Assembly (NCBI GenBank): GCA_036426205.1
Contig: CM071569.1
Span: forward strand, 2,012,354-2,076,353
DNA length: 64,000 nt
Reading direction: 5' to 3'
From: Ascaphus truei
Lineage: Eukaryota; Chordata; Amphibia; Anura; Ascaphidae
Shown: piece by piece, positions 1-11,331 of the stretch
How positions within the stretch are numbered: the first letter of the stretch is position 1
How the letters are laid out: each line of letters opens with the position of its first letter
Made by a program: the position numbers and the translations under genes
The notes under the pieces: generated by a model
The model's database searches: none
Told to the model about the DNA's origin: nothing
The model's input: the letters and a program-made list of their open reading frames with translations, nothing else

Positions 1-332
1 CGGAGCACAGCAATGGAGTTTGGGGCCCGACACCAGTAAGTATGTAGTTAAAAGTCCTTTAATCCATGGTTGACATCATGGTACAGGGTAAGCAAAAGAT
101 CTCCAACGCGTTTCGGGCCGTCGCCCTTTGTCAAAGAGAATATTTTAAAAGTCGCGTCTGTAGCGGCTGATATAAGCGCCCCCCCCGCCTCCAGCTGATG
201 TGTGACGTATTACTAAATGGCGCCAAAATGGTAAATTATAATCCGATTGGACCACATGAACTTTCAATAGGATGTAAGCTCTAATATAGCGATGGCCGGA
301 ACGGGGGAATATGTGTACATCAGCAGTCACAG

Positions 333-1128
333 TGTCACGCTGCGCTCACCACAAACAGGACGGAAGACCGCGGGGCTGAGGTGGGGTATGTATAGGCACC
401 GACCCACAACCACGCAGTCCTGTCCGGAATGCGTAGTCCTCGTCGTACCGCGTCGTAGGGTTGGAGAGGTCAGGGTAGTCAGGGTACTTGCCGTGTTCCA
501 GGGTTGGAGAGTCCGGGTAGGTAGAGTTTCGTAGCCAAGGTCCTGGGTAATAGAAGGTAGAGTAGTCGAGTAACGAAGCCGGGGTCAAAGTGCTGGAGAG
601 TGTAGAAATCCTAGTAACAGGCAGGGTCAAACAGGTCAGACAGGTTCAAGACAAAACTAAACAGCAGCGGTGAGCACAATGCATAAACAGGAGTTTATGC
701 TCAGCAATGAAGGACAGGCAGAAGCAGGTACTGTATATATGTGGGAAGGGTCCAATTACCTTGCAGGGGTGTGTTCTGGTCCACCAATGGTGTCAGAGAG
801 ACACTGATCGAAAACAGCTTGCAATTAGGCTTTCCTGATGCTAGGTCTGGTTGCCGGGCAACCCGCGCGCGTGCGCGATGCGCGTCGCGACGTGATGACG
901 TCATGCGGTTCACTCAGCAAGTCTCCGCCTGTGGGAGGCTCCAGCAGCTCCCTCACGTTCTCCTGCTTCCTGGTTGCCGAGCAACCCGTGCGCGTGCGCG
1001 CTGCGTCTCGCAGAGCTCCGCCATCACGCTGCTGCGCCTGCACTGCCCTGGCAGTGCGTGGGCGCATGACTCTGCCCCGTGGTGCTTCCCTGAGTCGGTC
1101 TCTGCGCGGATCAGAGGCAAGTGTGACA
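333..1128 (-). mobile_element. 796-bp solo LTR inserted in the fold-back element
   Basis: The insertion begins TGTCAC and ends GTGACA and is flanked by a 5-bp duplication (cacag at 328-332 and 1129-1133). The right arm of the fold-back shows the empty site. TG...CA ends, a 5-bp duplication and no coding capacity fit a solo LTR of a Gypsy-type element. Read on the minus strand, the GC-rich U3 comes first, followed by a TATA-like box (733-738) and a long pyrimidine-rich stretch. U3 holds two X-box-like palindromes (849-863, 972-986), a full CRE (896-903) and GCGCGTGCGC-type NRF1-like sites. Confidence 0.8.
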
Positions 1129-2175
1129 CACAGAGTCTGCAGAATAGCACAATATATGACAGAAATACAACAAGAAAGAAAATAAGTTAAAAACAACGAC
1201 TAGCTTAGAATGGCATAACGAGGAAATAAATAAATAAAGATATGGAGAAAGATAAACATATCTATATATTAATCAAATGATAAAATGTTAAATTGTGTAC
1301 AACAAGAGGATATATTAGTAACTATGTACATATATTAATGCTAGCATTCATCTATCAATGTAATGAAGAATGTTATACAAGGCAGCGCACAAGACAGAGA
1401 GATGGAGAAACAAGAAGCAAAGTGTTGGACAGATGATGATATGTAAACATATACATGTATTGATCTCATGATTAATTATTTGTATAATTTATATATTTAT
1501 ATATATTATGATGTTATGTATAGTCATGGAATATGAACATGAATGAATAAACAATAGTAAAATATAATGCTCTATTTTTTGTGTGTATTCCATTAAGTAA
1601 ACACCAAAAATTTGTAAATGTTACTGTAACAGGGGAGTTATCCCTGTTCAGGAAATGTGAGATCAATACATGTATATGTTTACATATCATCATCTGTCCA
1701 ACACTTTGCTTCTCATTTCTCCATCTCTCTGTCTTGTGCTCTGCCTTGTATAACATTCATAGATGAATGATAGCATTAATTTATGTACATAGTTACTAAT
1801 ATATCCTCTTGTTGTACACAATTTGACATTTTATCATTTGATTAATATATAGTTATGTTTATCTTTCTCCATATCTTTATTTATTTATTTCCTCGTTATG
1901 ACATTCTAAGCTAGTCGTTGTTTTTAACTTATTTTCTTTCTTGTTGTATTTCTGTCATATATTGTGCTATTCTGCAGACTCTGTGACTGCTGATGTACAC
2001 ATATTCCGCCGTTCTGGCCATCGCTATATTAGAGCTTACATCCTATTGGACGTTCATGTGGTCCAATCGGATTATACCTTACCATTTGTCGCCATTTAGT
2101 AATACGTCACACATCAGCTGGAGGCGGGGGACGCCTATATCAGCCGCTACAGACGCGACTTTTAAAATATTCTCT

Positions 2176-2200
2176 TTGACAAAGGGCGAAGGCCCGAAAC
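2176..2200 (+). ncRNA. Hammerhead-ribozyme-like core (decayed)
   Basis: The order is TTGACAA (consensus CTGANGA), a 4-bp helix II GGGC/GCCC with a GAAG loop, then GAAAC. This is the type I hammerhead arrangement known from the terminal repeats of Penelope-like elements. The CTGANGA box has two substitutions, so self-cleavage is unlikely now. The same motif lies inverted in the left arm at about 107-131. Confidence 0.45.
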
Positions 2201-2309
2201 GCGTTGGAGATCTTTTGCTTACCCTGTACCACGATGTCAACCATGGATTAAAGGACTTTTAACTACATACTCACTGGTGTCTAGCCCCCAACTCCATTGC
2301 TGTGCTCCG

Positions 2310-2740
2310 CTTTACTCCTTCGTGGATATCTTTCTCTGTCTCATACAATATGCGAGATGTATGCTGACGGACCAACGTCTCCTCAACCGTGAGTACTTCT
2401 ACTCCTTAATTTACGGATTGGACCTTCATTATTTCTATATGTGTGCTACTCATTATATATAGATTATTTCTATATGTGTGCATACTTATTATATATACTG
2501 TAGTTGTGTTCTTCATGGCGTCATGCACAAACAGCTGACCTGAAGATTTGATATTATACACTACAGGTCCCCCACACATTAGGAGACTTATATAGACACA
2601 CTGGATTTTCATACACTCAAGAGGGTGGATTTAAGTGGTCCTTCCAAGATCAGTTTAACCCTTGTATCACTCAAATATATTATTATACTGCAATGATTCT
2701 CAACAGCTGAGCATCGATTGTTGGAACTCTTTCCTATTTT
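2310..2740. other. No gene seen
   Basis: A/T-rich sequence between the fold-back element and the next repeat. I see no splice-flanked coding segment, RNA gene or repeat boundary. Confidence 0.5.
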
Positions 2741-2754
2741 GTCTTTTTTTTAAA

Positions 2755-3085
2755 CAACTCTGAATTACATTTTTTATGTATTATGATGTAACAAGCATTT
2801 TTTGTCACATCCCCTGCCTCTTCTGAAACAGGCTCTGGCGCACCCATTTTTGAGCCCTGCCCTCTCTCTAGCAGTGCACCAATTGTATCTAGTGACTGCC
2901 TGGTCACATGATCTTCCCCACAGAACTTTGCATCTTTGGTCCTCTCCTGCTGCACTGACAGCCATTTAGTGAACCCCCGAACCGAATCTTTACCGATCGA
3001 TCACAGGAGAACGGATTGATCAGCAACTTGGCTAATCACTCATCATTGTGTGGATCGTATTGATGCACATATTAAAGGGGGTTTA
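2755..3085 (-). repeat. Interspersed repeat, family shared with 60836-61165
   Basis: The reverse complement of this stretch matches 60836-61165 over about 300 bp. Shared blocks include the segment around a GGGGAAGATCATGTGACC core, the CTGTCAGTGCAGCA stretch and a terminal ATCAATAC segment. A short fragment of the same end (GTGTGGATTGTATTG) recurs near 22416. No coding frame is conserved. It could be a SINE or MITE; the class is undetermined. Confidence 0.6.
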
Positions 3086-3468
3086 TTTTTAAACGGCAGT
3101 TTGGACGGCTGCTGTAAATAAGTGCCAGAGGAACAGTAATATTTTCAATCACTGGGATATTTCACTTTATTTTAGGCGCCGGCTGTTTGTTTTTGTTGTT
3201 AGGTTTGTTTGATCTGTGCTGGTCATTTTTTTGCCTAGGCAGCCTCACTTTTAAGCAAAAGTTTTTAGTACTCACTGTAGTAATAACGTTACTATAATAT
3301 TCACCGAGCATTAGCGCTGTAAACACTTATTCCTTTTTTCAATATTTTCAATCTGATACAAACAGAACAAATAGTCCTGATTCAGTGAAACTAAATAAAA
3401 TGAATCTAATAAAGAAACTAATAAAATAACCACGAAAATATAAAAATGTGCGCAGTGAGGAAAATGTA
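3086..3468. other. No gene seen
   Basis: A/T-rich, no recognisable feature before the LTR that starts at 3469. Confidence 0.5.
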
Positions 3469-4691
3469 TGTAGCCGGGACCCCTTTTTCCACCATTTGTT
3501 GTTGTGGGGTGGGAGATGCTGAGCCTAGGGAACGCTCCGATACCGGAGGTTCCGCGAAGAGGGAGCCGCCATGTTTAGGTTGGCGCCGGCGCAGAACTGG
3601 CCTGGCAGAAGGTTGCGCATGCTCAGACAAGGGGAGCAAAGCCCGCGAAGGAGGAGAGCTCGGATAGGAGGGGAGTTAGGGAACTACGGGTCCCAGCAGC
3701 CCCCGCGGTACCCCGTAACGCGCGAGGGCCAATCAGGTACGAGGAAGGGAGGAAAAGGAAGTGATGGGGCGCACGTTGGGTCAGAGCTAGCTGTAGGAGG
3801 AAGGAGAAGGAGCTCCGGTGTAGGGAGGCAGTCCGCCCCTAACTAGGCCGCATGCCCCAGGCCCAGTTAGGCTCTGAGCCCCAGTAGTGTGAAGCTGAGC
3901 TAGGGACTGGCCATAGACAGGTTCCGGATTCCCTTATAGTTACACGATCACTACCGGGACAGTTCTAAGTCAGCGGGAGGTCTGGGATCAGGCCCGCTAC
4001 CAAGTCGCAGCGTGTCTGGGTGGGATCGCCACGGACACCTACTGGTTACGTCATCTATGCCCACACTGATCCTTTGTGAAGATAGTTGCAGAACCCGGTA
4101 CTGGAGTGCCCGGCAGGTAAACTTCAAATGCACCAACGGGACCATCATTCACTCAGGACACGGTGGCTGCGCAGTCACATACATATACATTCACTGACTC
4201 ACTTAAGGGTGGGGGGACTTATTCCAAGAGGGAACTGGACACGGGGTGGGATCACCCGGTGAAGGGAAGGGGAGAGTGAGCGTTCGGCAGGACGCTGAGA
4301 GTAGTGTCTCCTCTAGGGAGGGACACCTGTTGATTAAAGCTTATGGTTGCTACAAGTAAAGTATATTGGTTAAGGTATATTGCTGTGTGTGTGTATTAAT
4401 GTACATAAGTTCCTGCGAAGACCCACTTCCCCTCGGGCGGAAGCTGTCGCAGGTGGAGGCGCTGCACCGAGTTATAAGTATTGTGCGTACCCCAGGCTCT
4501 CCGTGGCAGAGGCTCAGGCCCTGTGAGCCTACAGGTTATACAGCATATGGTAGTGGTCTGTGTTCGCTAGGAACCAGGGCTATATGTATAAAGTAAGTAA
4601 AAATAAGGAACCTTCCCTTCACAGACGGAACAATGACAGAGTTAATACTAGAGGTCTGCTGCTTCTCTAGGTGGTGTGGCTAAGCGTCACA
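3469..4691 (+). mobile_element. Solo LTR of the YY1/NRF1/ZNF143/CCAAT family, sense copy
   Basis: It starts TGTAGCCGGGAC like the other members and aligns along its length to the copies at 41019 and 45444 in reverse. In order it shows a YY1-type GCCGCCAT (3565-3572), an NRF1-like TGCGCATGC (3614-3622), a ZNF143-like ACTACGGGTCCCAGCAGC (3683-3700) and CCAAT (3729-3733). The conserved TGGAGGCGCTGC is at 4454-4465. The 3' end is uncertain because the last 150 bp diverge from the other copies and no target duplication is visible. Confidence 0.75.
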
Positions 4692-5097
4692 AATCTAGGA
4701 ACATAAAAAAAAAGGTCTTGACTCTCTTTGTCTAGTATTTACTAGTACGAGTGGTATTGAAAAGTAAATGAAAGAAATGTATGTTGTATGCAAAAAAAGC
4801 AAATGAAACAAGATTGTCATATTAGATCCGGGATCATGGTCTCTCTTGTGATTGCTGATGAACCCTCCCGGTTCAGCACCCACATAAGTAGAGAAACAAC
4901 AGTCTGTGACATGATGCATACACATTGGACTCAGGAAGGATATTGTGATGAGCCTCAGATATTGTCAGGGAGTACCGATCACCCAACTGATGGCTTTGTA
5001 GGCCAACTATGGGCTCTTGATGATGACGTCAACGTCAGCCGTTGCTCAAAAAAGTCCAGATAATGTCCTGAATTGGCCTAGTGAAGAGGGTCACAAA
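4692..5097. other. No gene seen
   Basis: Unique-looking sequence with no supported feature, between two LTR copies in opposite orientation. Confidence 0.4.
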
Positions 5098-5388
5098 CCC
5101 CTGCACACATACACCCTCCCTTGTCTGTGTCCCAGCTCCGACTGCCTCTTCCTGTTCCAGCGCGCGAGAAAGTATCTCCTCCTGCAGGAGACCTGGCCGC
5201 GCTATTGGCTCCCTGGCATCACATGTGGTATTCCTGCCCCTGAGCACTATGGGGCTTGTAGTCCCCGCAGAGCCTACCACTATGGGCCGCCGCGTGCGCT
5301 CACTCCACTGCGCATGCGCAACCCCTCAATGGCCGCCACACACTCTGAGCATGCGCAAGCCTCCGCGCGTGCGCATCCACAAAACCAA

Positions 5389-5446
5389 CATGGCGGCGCC
5401 CTGCAGAGGGAGCCGCCTGCGAGCCCACCGCCACTCACAATGGCGG
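5389..5446 (+). promoter_or_regulatory. Candidate CpG-rich promoter of the amidase gene (LTR-derived)
   Basis: Two YY1-like ATGGCGG sites and upstream NRF1 palindromes lie just before the first in-frame ATG candidate. In genuine vertebrate promoters YY1 sites often overlap the start codon in this way. The LTR's own sense direction is the other strand, so this would be antisense or bidirectional use. No transcript evidence is available. Confidence 0.3.
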
Positions 5447-5448
5447 AG
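5440..5448 (+). CDS. Candidate first coding exon of the amidase-like gene (M-A-E)
   Basis: ATG GCG GAG is followed directly by a consensus donor GTAAGG. It ends in phase 0, which is exactly what the next candidate exon (6450-6487) needs. The exon lies in an LTR fragment, and sister LTR copies have related but not identical sequence here, so it could be coincidental. I found no other phase-0 start between 5500 and 6449. Confidence 0.25.
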
Positions 5449-5509
5449 GTAAGGGGAGGGAGAACGGAGGATCGGGGCAAGAGGATACATAGCTACACAT
5501 ATAGAAAAG

Positions 5510-5640
5510 ACCACCAATATATATTAAGAAATACCCCCACCCCCCAATACATATAAAGAAATACCCCCACCCCCAAATACATATTAAAAAACACCTCCCA
5601 AATACACATACAAAAAACACCACCCTCCCCAATACATATA
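5510..5640 (-). repeat. A/T-rich minisatellite, units of about 31 bp
   Basis: Four or so imperfect units of the type aatacatat-aaaa-atacccccaccc. The reverse complement resembles the TATGTATTTGGGGG-type sequence that flanks the LTR copy at 20159-21927, so the same simple repeat sits beside two members of one LTR family. Confidence 0.65.
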
Positions 5641-6449
5641 TGTTGCAATTTGTTCCCTAACGCAGAGAAAACGTTTACTTTTGCATCAATTAATTGGGCC
5701 TGTGACAAGCAAGAAACGTGTAGTCTGAGCTCCTTACATCTGAAGTTTATATCTTGTGCAAAGAGCTTATTACCACCTCAAACCTGGCAGATTTATCAGT
5801 GCAAAAAGTAGAACAAGTTTGGGGAACCCCCCCCCCACACACACACACACACACATTGTGCATCACACAAATAAGTGATATAGCTATAAGACATTTTTCT
5901 CATTGACTCATTGTGCAGTTATTTTGCTAAATATGAAGGATGGTGGCAAACAGAATGGAAACACAGAGGCGCTGCAGACTCTGCGTGTTTGACCATTTGG
6001 GCGCCGGGGGTGTCGGGGAACCAGAGTGGTCACGGGGATTGCGGCGTCCCTTAATCCGGACACGTAAGAGCGGCCCTTCTCTTCCATTTCCCTGCGCGGC
6101 AGATCATGTCCTGTGCTGCCTTTTCTTATCCTCATCGCGATTTCCTCGCGAAAGTCTGCGGGCGGCGTTGATGCCACAGAGGTTATGTCATCGCCAGCCC
6201 TTATTTGTCATTTTTTACTCATATGTGTGTGCCAACTCCCTGCCACCAACCTTTGCGGTTATTTTGCGGTTATTTTGCCCCAAAATTGCCTCAATTTTGA
6301 CTTTGATCCCTAAATCCCACAATACATATTGCCCTTTGACCTGTTTGAGTCAGCCGCACACAGGTGAGGTGTACAGGGGGCTGTCTTCTAACAGGACAGG
6401 GGTGTGTGTGACTGCTAGTTTTCATTCTTCTGCTTTTGATCTTTTCCAG
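5641..6449. other. Putative intron 1; microsatellite, otherwise nothing clear
   Basis: Contains a C-run and (CA)n at about 5829-5854, and a moderately CpG-rich patch at about 5990-6170. That patch could be an alternative promoter, but its open frames do not give a donor in the phase required by the exon at 6450. Confidence 0.4.
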
Positions 6450-6487
6450 GCCTTCGGAAAGTATTATTTGATTCCAAAGCTGATTAG
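6450..6487 (+). CDS. Amidase-like gene, 38-nt exon (AFGKYYLIPKLI-)
   Basis: A strong acceptor (ttttgatcttttccag) and a consensus donor (AG/gtaagt) bound a 38-nt segment. It ends with two bases that combine with the first base of the exon at 12925 to make an Arg codon, giving ...KLIR-TCPPREGF. The peptide is basic and hydrophobic, as at the N terminus of a membrane-associated amidase. Family similarity is not clear for this part, so the call rests on splice signals and phase. Confidence 0.5.
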
Positions 6488-6579
6488 GTAAGTTTAATTC
6501 AGGGTGAAATAAGAGACTTGTTATCTTGGGATGCATATCTTTGTAAGGGGTACGCATTGCGTGAGTTACAACATCAGTC

Positions 6580-6720
6580 GTCAAGCCCCCCTACCCCCCC
6601 AACAGGTCAGGTTTTCAGGATATCCCTGCTTCGGCAGAGGTGGCTCAGAGGCTGAGTCTTCGACTGACCCTCTGATTGGGCCACCTGTGCTGGGAAGCAT
6701 GGGACTGTCAGCCAATAACA
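6580..6720 (+). mobile_element. Partial hAT-like MITE (GAGCCACCTGTGCTG family)
   Basis: Shares the CAGGTCAGGTTTTCAGGATATC and CCACCTGTGCTG blocks with the complete copy at 33833-34022 and the copy near 40043. The outer terminal repeats are missing or decayed. Confidence 0.6.
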
Positions 6721-7154
6721 TTCAATAAAAGTTTAAGCACGAGAAAGATGAATGGCGATTCCCGCCAGGACTGAGGGTTTGCAACACATGGGCAACGAGA
6801 ATTGCAAGACCTTGACAACGCAGCACTGCGGCAAGATCAACATCAATAACAATGCAAAATGTTGTTGTTCAGACTGAGTAATGCATCACAAGTCTCGCTG
6901 GCAACTCAGGGGTTAATCACGCAGATAGGGCCCCGTGTCTGTCCTCGGGTAACGGGGACATTGCATGTGCTTATCTGTGCAACCGCTAACGCTTCTATAT
7001 GCTGCTGAAGCGTTATGGTAGTATTCACCTCTTTGTTAGCGGAAGGCCTCTCCTGCCCCTCACAAACACTCCTCCCCCCCCATTCTTTACAAGGGTTTTT
7101 TTTTTGTCTGGCTATGTGGGATTGCACTTTCAAGTAAACAGCCCCGAGTCACAT
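6721..7154. other. Intronic, no feature seen
   Basis: Nothing recognisable apart from a T-run near 7098. Confidence 0.4.
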
Positions 7155-8725
7155 GCATAGTTCTTGTGCAGAGGATGGAGTTGGGGAACCCTCCAGCACA
7201 AGCAGATCAGACACACGGCTGCCTCCGCTTCTTCCGCCATTTCACCTCAGGACTTTGCTGACTATTTTAAGGAAAAGGTGGAATCCATACGTCAGAACAT
7301 CCCCTCTGTTTCCTCCTCCCATCCCACATACCTTCCTAACTCTCCTCCTGCCTTCCTTGACTCTTTTTCCGCTGTCTCGGAGGAGGATGTGTCATTATTG
7401 ATCTCCTTCTCCCTCTACTACCTGCCCTCTTGACCCCATTCCCTTCCATCTCCTAAAACCTCTTGCTCCTTCTATAATCCCTATGCTCACACACATTTTT
7501 AACTCTTCCATCTACCCTGGTACCTTTCCATCCTCCTTCAAGCATGCAACAGTTATACCATTACTCAAAAACAGCGTTTGACCCTACCTGTCCTAACTAT
7601 TGACCTGTCTCCCTCCTGCCTTTGCCTCCAAACTCCTTGTACGTCTTGTATTCTCTCGATTTGCTACATTTTCTCAACACATATTCTCTCCTAGACCCTC
7701 TACAATCTGGTTTCCGTACTGCTCACTCCACTGAAACAGACCTTACTAAAATAACTGATGACATCCATGCTGCCAAAGACAGAGGTCATTATACGCTGCT
7801 CATATTACTCAACCTCTCTGCAGCATTTGACACCGTGGACCACCCTCTTCTCCTTCACATTCTCCATACTCTTGGTATTCGTAACAAAACTTTATCTTGG
7901 ATCTCCTCTTACCTCTCCCATCGTACTTTCAGTGTCTCTTTTGCTAACACCTCCTCCTCTATCGATCTATCTGTGGGGGTACCCCAAGGCTCTGTCCTGG
8001 GACCTCTTCTCTTTTCTCTGTACACACTTTCTCTAGATGACCTAATCACATCCCTTGGGCTTAAATATCACCTCTATGCTGATGACACACAGATTTACCT
8101 TTCAACCCCCGACCTTACACCTGCTATACAGAACAAAGTTTCTGAATGTCTCTCTGCTATATCATCCTGGATGGCCATCCGCCACCTTAAATTTAACATG
8201 GCAAAAACAGAGCTCCTTATACTTCCTCCCAAACCTGGCCCTACTACCTCCTTCCAGATTTAGTGTTGGAAGTACCATCATTCACCCGGTAGCCCAAGCA
8301 CACTGCGTAGGGGTCACACTCGACTCCTCTCTCCCATTTGCCCCTCACATTCAAAACGTATCTAAAACCTGTCGCTTTTTCCTCCGCAATATAACAAAAA
8401 TACGCCCTTTCCTCTGTTACTCGACTGCTATACCTTTGACTCAGGTCCTCATTCTCTCCCGTCTCGATTACTGTAACCTCCTGCTGTCCGGCCTTCCTGC
8501 CTCTCACCTGTCTCCCCTACAATCTATCCTAAACGCTGCTGCCAGAGTCACTCTACTCTTTCCTAAATCTGTCTCCGCATCTTCCCTCCTGAAATCACGC
8601 TCCTGGCTTCCTATCAAATCCCACATCTCACACTCAATTCTCCTCCTCTACTTTTAAAGCTTTACACTCTTCTGCTCCTACTTACATCTCAGCCCTAATT
8701 TCTCGCTATGCACCATCCCATTCAA
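7155..8725 (+). pseudogene. L2-type (CR1 superfamily) LINE, broken reverse transcriptase
   Basis: A frame near 7230-7430 has the FADYFKEKVESIR block that precedes L2 reverse transcriptases. The frame at 7622-8263 holds the palm: [38 protein letters not shown] and the catalytic [10 protein letters not shown] (8074-8103). Translation then continues in another frame (about 8255-8657) with GVTLDSSLPFAPHI, SRLDYCN-LLSGLP and LQSILNAAAR. At least two frameshifts and stops make it inactive. No endonuclease domain remains, as expected of a 5'-truncated copy. It lies in an intron of the amidase gene, same strand. Confidence 0.9.
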
Positions 8726-8739
8726 TGTTCCCCCCCCCC

Positions 8740-9065
8740 CCATATACATTTGCCACGCTCTCGGGTCTATCGGCCCGCCCCCTTGCTGCCGCCCTCCTCC
8801 TTTAGAATCTCAGCATCAAATGACGCAGTAGACGTCACCAACGTGATGTCATATGGCGTCTCATTGTCATGGCGGCGCGGCGTCAAATGACATCCTGACA
8901 TCGCTTTACCATGGCAACACAACACTGTGACGTCACGTTGGTGTTGTCCGCAGCGTCATTTGACGCTGTGATTCGAAAGGAGAAGGAGGGCGGCAGCAAA
9001 GGAGGTGGCCGCCACGACTTAGTGCCACGGGGCGGAGGATTTGCAAATCTGCCGCTGTTTATGAC
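8740..9065. mobile_element. CpG-rich palindromic MITE
   Basis: The two halves are inverted copies (GCATCAAATGACGC... and ...GCGTCATTTGACGC, with flanking TCCTTT-type blocks), so the unit folds back on itself. It contains TGACGTCA-type and CCATGGCAAC-type sequence. Homologous copies are at 26225-26650 and, in part, 27600-27880. No transposase; superfamily undetermined. Confidence 0.65.
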
Positions 9066-9645
9066 ACTGGACGCAGCTCATAACCAAATTCCTCCAGTGC
9101 AATAAAGAACCCCAAATTATCAGGAGCACAATGTCCACCAAGTGGCATGATATGGTTCTCTCTCTCTTTCTGGGTCAGGTCAAGTAACTTGGCCACGCTC
9201 CACGCTCTTGTTATTCCCGATGAACCCACGTTCGTTCCGGTGGTCTCCCCAGAGAAAGGAGAGTGTGACACACCCAAAAAGCCTCCCCAACACGTGATCC
9301 GAGAGTTACAGGACTCACGGTATGTCTGTAATATAGGTGCCTATATTCCTCTTAGCATTGATCTCCCAGACATCCTTGTGTGCAGTGATTCCTGCTTGTG
9401 GTTACATGTGTAATCGATTCATTTGGTCTTCAGAACTTTCTAATTCTTTAGACTTCTTTAGAATGAGATTTGCGGCTGCGTAGCCAGGACTCTTACGTGT
9501 GAAACATCTTTTGTAAGTTATCACCTCAACTCGATAAATTAACATTGTTAGAAATTGTTCCCAATTCGATTAAAACCCGGCAAAATACTAACAACTTGGT
9601 TTTGCCTTGGGGGTCGGGGCTGGCGGGAGGGATAGAAGGGTTTAG
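9066..9645. other. Intronic, no feature seen
   Basis: No coding, RNA or repeat signal that I can support. Confidence 0.4.
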
Positions 9646-9647
9646 AG

Positions 9648-9699
<52 letters not shown>

Positions 9700-9729
9700 T
9701 TGTTGTGTGGTGTGTGTGTGTGTGTGTTT

Positions 9730-9761
<32 letters not shown>

Positions 9762-9768
9762 GAAGTTT
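9648..9768 (+). repeat. (GT)n compound microsatellite
   Basis: About 120 bp of GT dinucleotides interrupted by TTGTTGTGTGG and GTTT variants. The open frames through it (Val-Cys, and Thr-His on the other strand) are artefacts. Confidence 0.97.
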
Positions 9769-9769
9769 G

Positions 9770-11331
9770 GGGAGAAGAAAGAGAGACAAAAGGGAAAATG
9801 CAGGCACACTGTACAACACCAAAATGTGCTTCAACCACAAGGTCATCCTAAGGTCCCAAAAGATCAGCAATGAAGATGAAAGTAAGATGACCACACGGAC
9901 TCGCTAATAATCGTTAATTTGTTGTGCCAAGAACTCCAACCTTTTGACTTAGCTGAGGGCACCTTGATAAAGGCCATGTCCTGTCATTTTATTTACTCCA
10001 TTAAGTCTATCCTGCATCTTGATCACCTTAGCTCCCCAGTGGGTTACCTTTCCCCACAATTGAAGCAGTGGTTATGGGCCACGTGCCTCCATCATGTCAA
10101 CTTTTCGGTCATCATACCAATTATACAAACACAAAATGAATATGGCATATTCCATAGGTTTCTATCCCTTATCACTACTATCACTGTACAGGGGATAACT
10201 GAGACTTTAGACCTTATCCGCAGATACTATTGTTGAATGTTGCTAAGGGGTCATATCCCCCTTCTCTAACAAGGCAACGCACAGTCTGGAAACTACAGTA
10301 TCGAGACTTATTAGTCTGCTCACTCTTTATGATTAGCCCTATCTATTCTAATATCGCTCCGCGGAGATTGGCGCTGATATATTACTAACGATCAGCATTG
10401 ATGCAGGAGTTTGATACTAATTAGAGCCTTATTGGATCCTGACTCGGATCTAGGTTGTATACTCGGACTGCGCGACCAGCGCATGCTACTGTACCGCGAT
10501 CGGTACTGAGCACCTACCTTGACCAACCCAGGCTAAGCATTAGTCTGTTGCCACTGCATATAACCTTTCCTGAGGTTAGTGGGGGAGGTCTGGGTTTTCT
10601 CTAACATCTGCACAACCTTAGATTCGTCTACTAGAGAGCGCCCATCTCTTAGCATCATTCACCACATGTGGACTTTGATCCACTTTCTGCGCCCATGCTA
10701 TGTCAGTGGCATTTACACTGACTATACACTGTGGCTGCAGACTGCACCACACTGGCCATGGAGAGCCTCATGAACAGTCCCTCCACTTGTTCACATCGAC
10801 AGTTGTAGGGTACTACAGTATTGTGCATAGGGAACCAGAGAGCAGCACGTTCATCCTCAGTATCCCAGCCTGCACAAGGCAACCTATATATCTATATAGG
10901 CGAATATTAGGACATTTGTCCTTTTACCTCTACTAGTGTTTGATCGAAAGCACTCCTATAGTGTTCACACATCGATCTGAGTCACTACACTAAGTTGTTC
11001 TATTTTTAAAGCCCTTCATTTTATATCAGTTTCGGACATTAAAATTATTTTCATTTACCATTTGTAGTGATAGAGTGCTTGGAACTAGGTGTTCTGTTCT
11101 TGTGTATCTATAAAGGCTGTTCTACACCGCCGACACGTTGGAGAAAAAAAGAAAGAGACATTCAATAAATAAATCGGAGAGTATAAATAAGGCAGAGAAA
11201 GCCAAAAAGGTTAATAATAATAATAATAATACATAATGCATGAAAAATAAATAACTTGATCACCAACACTCATTATTTCCTAATTACTGTATTTCTGCTA
11301 GGTAGAAGTTATACGATTTTAAATACTTAAG
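9770..11331. other. Intronic, no gene recognised
   Basis: The longest frame (9919-10236) has no family resemblance. The end of this stretch (about 11100-11150, CACCGCCGACACGTTGGAG) resembles the ACGCGTTGGAG at Penelope-type ends, but not enough to call. A (TAA)n patch is at 11213-11230. Confidence 0.4.

Larger units (their letters stand above)
1..2309. mobile_element. Long fold-back (inverted-repeat) element
   Basis: Positions 1-332 plus 1129-1469 are the reverse complement of 1657-2309, with a few percent differences and small gaps. The two arms are about 650-670 bp once the 333-1128 insertion is removed, and they are separated by a loop of about 187 bp. The left arm starts at the first base of the window, so the repeat may extend outside it. 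No reading frame in it looks like a transposase. Each arm carries a hammerhead-ribozyme-like core (see 2176-2200), which suggests a derivative of inverted Penelope-type terminal repeats rather than a classical DNA transposon. That origin is inference. Confidence 0.8.
5098..5496 (-). mobile_element. Truncated LTR (U3 end only) of the same family
   Basis: Only the GC-rich U3 part remains, ending GCTACA at 5496 like its relatives. It contains the inverted CCAAT box ATTGG (5204-5208), a ZNF143-like block (5251-5266), NRF1 sites (about 5310-5320 and 5349-5357) and YY1 sites (5389-5398 and 5438-5446). On the opposite (+) strand it contains ATGGCGGAG followed by a splice donor. See the candidate first exon at 5440. 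Confidence 0.7.

Noticed and set aside
825..1196. Arg-rich frames
   Set aside because: GC-rich U3 of the 796-bp solo LTR.
5940..6491. Frame starting at 5940 as the first amidase exon
   Set aside because: The only donor in the region (CAC/gtaaga near 6063) leaves the wrong phase for the exon at 6450. Reading through would need no intron, although the acceptor before 6450 is strong.
9526..9894. His/Thr-rich and Val/Cys-rich frames
   Set aside because: Translations of a (GT)n microsatellite.
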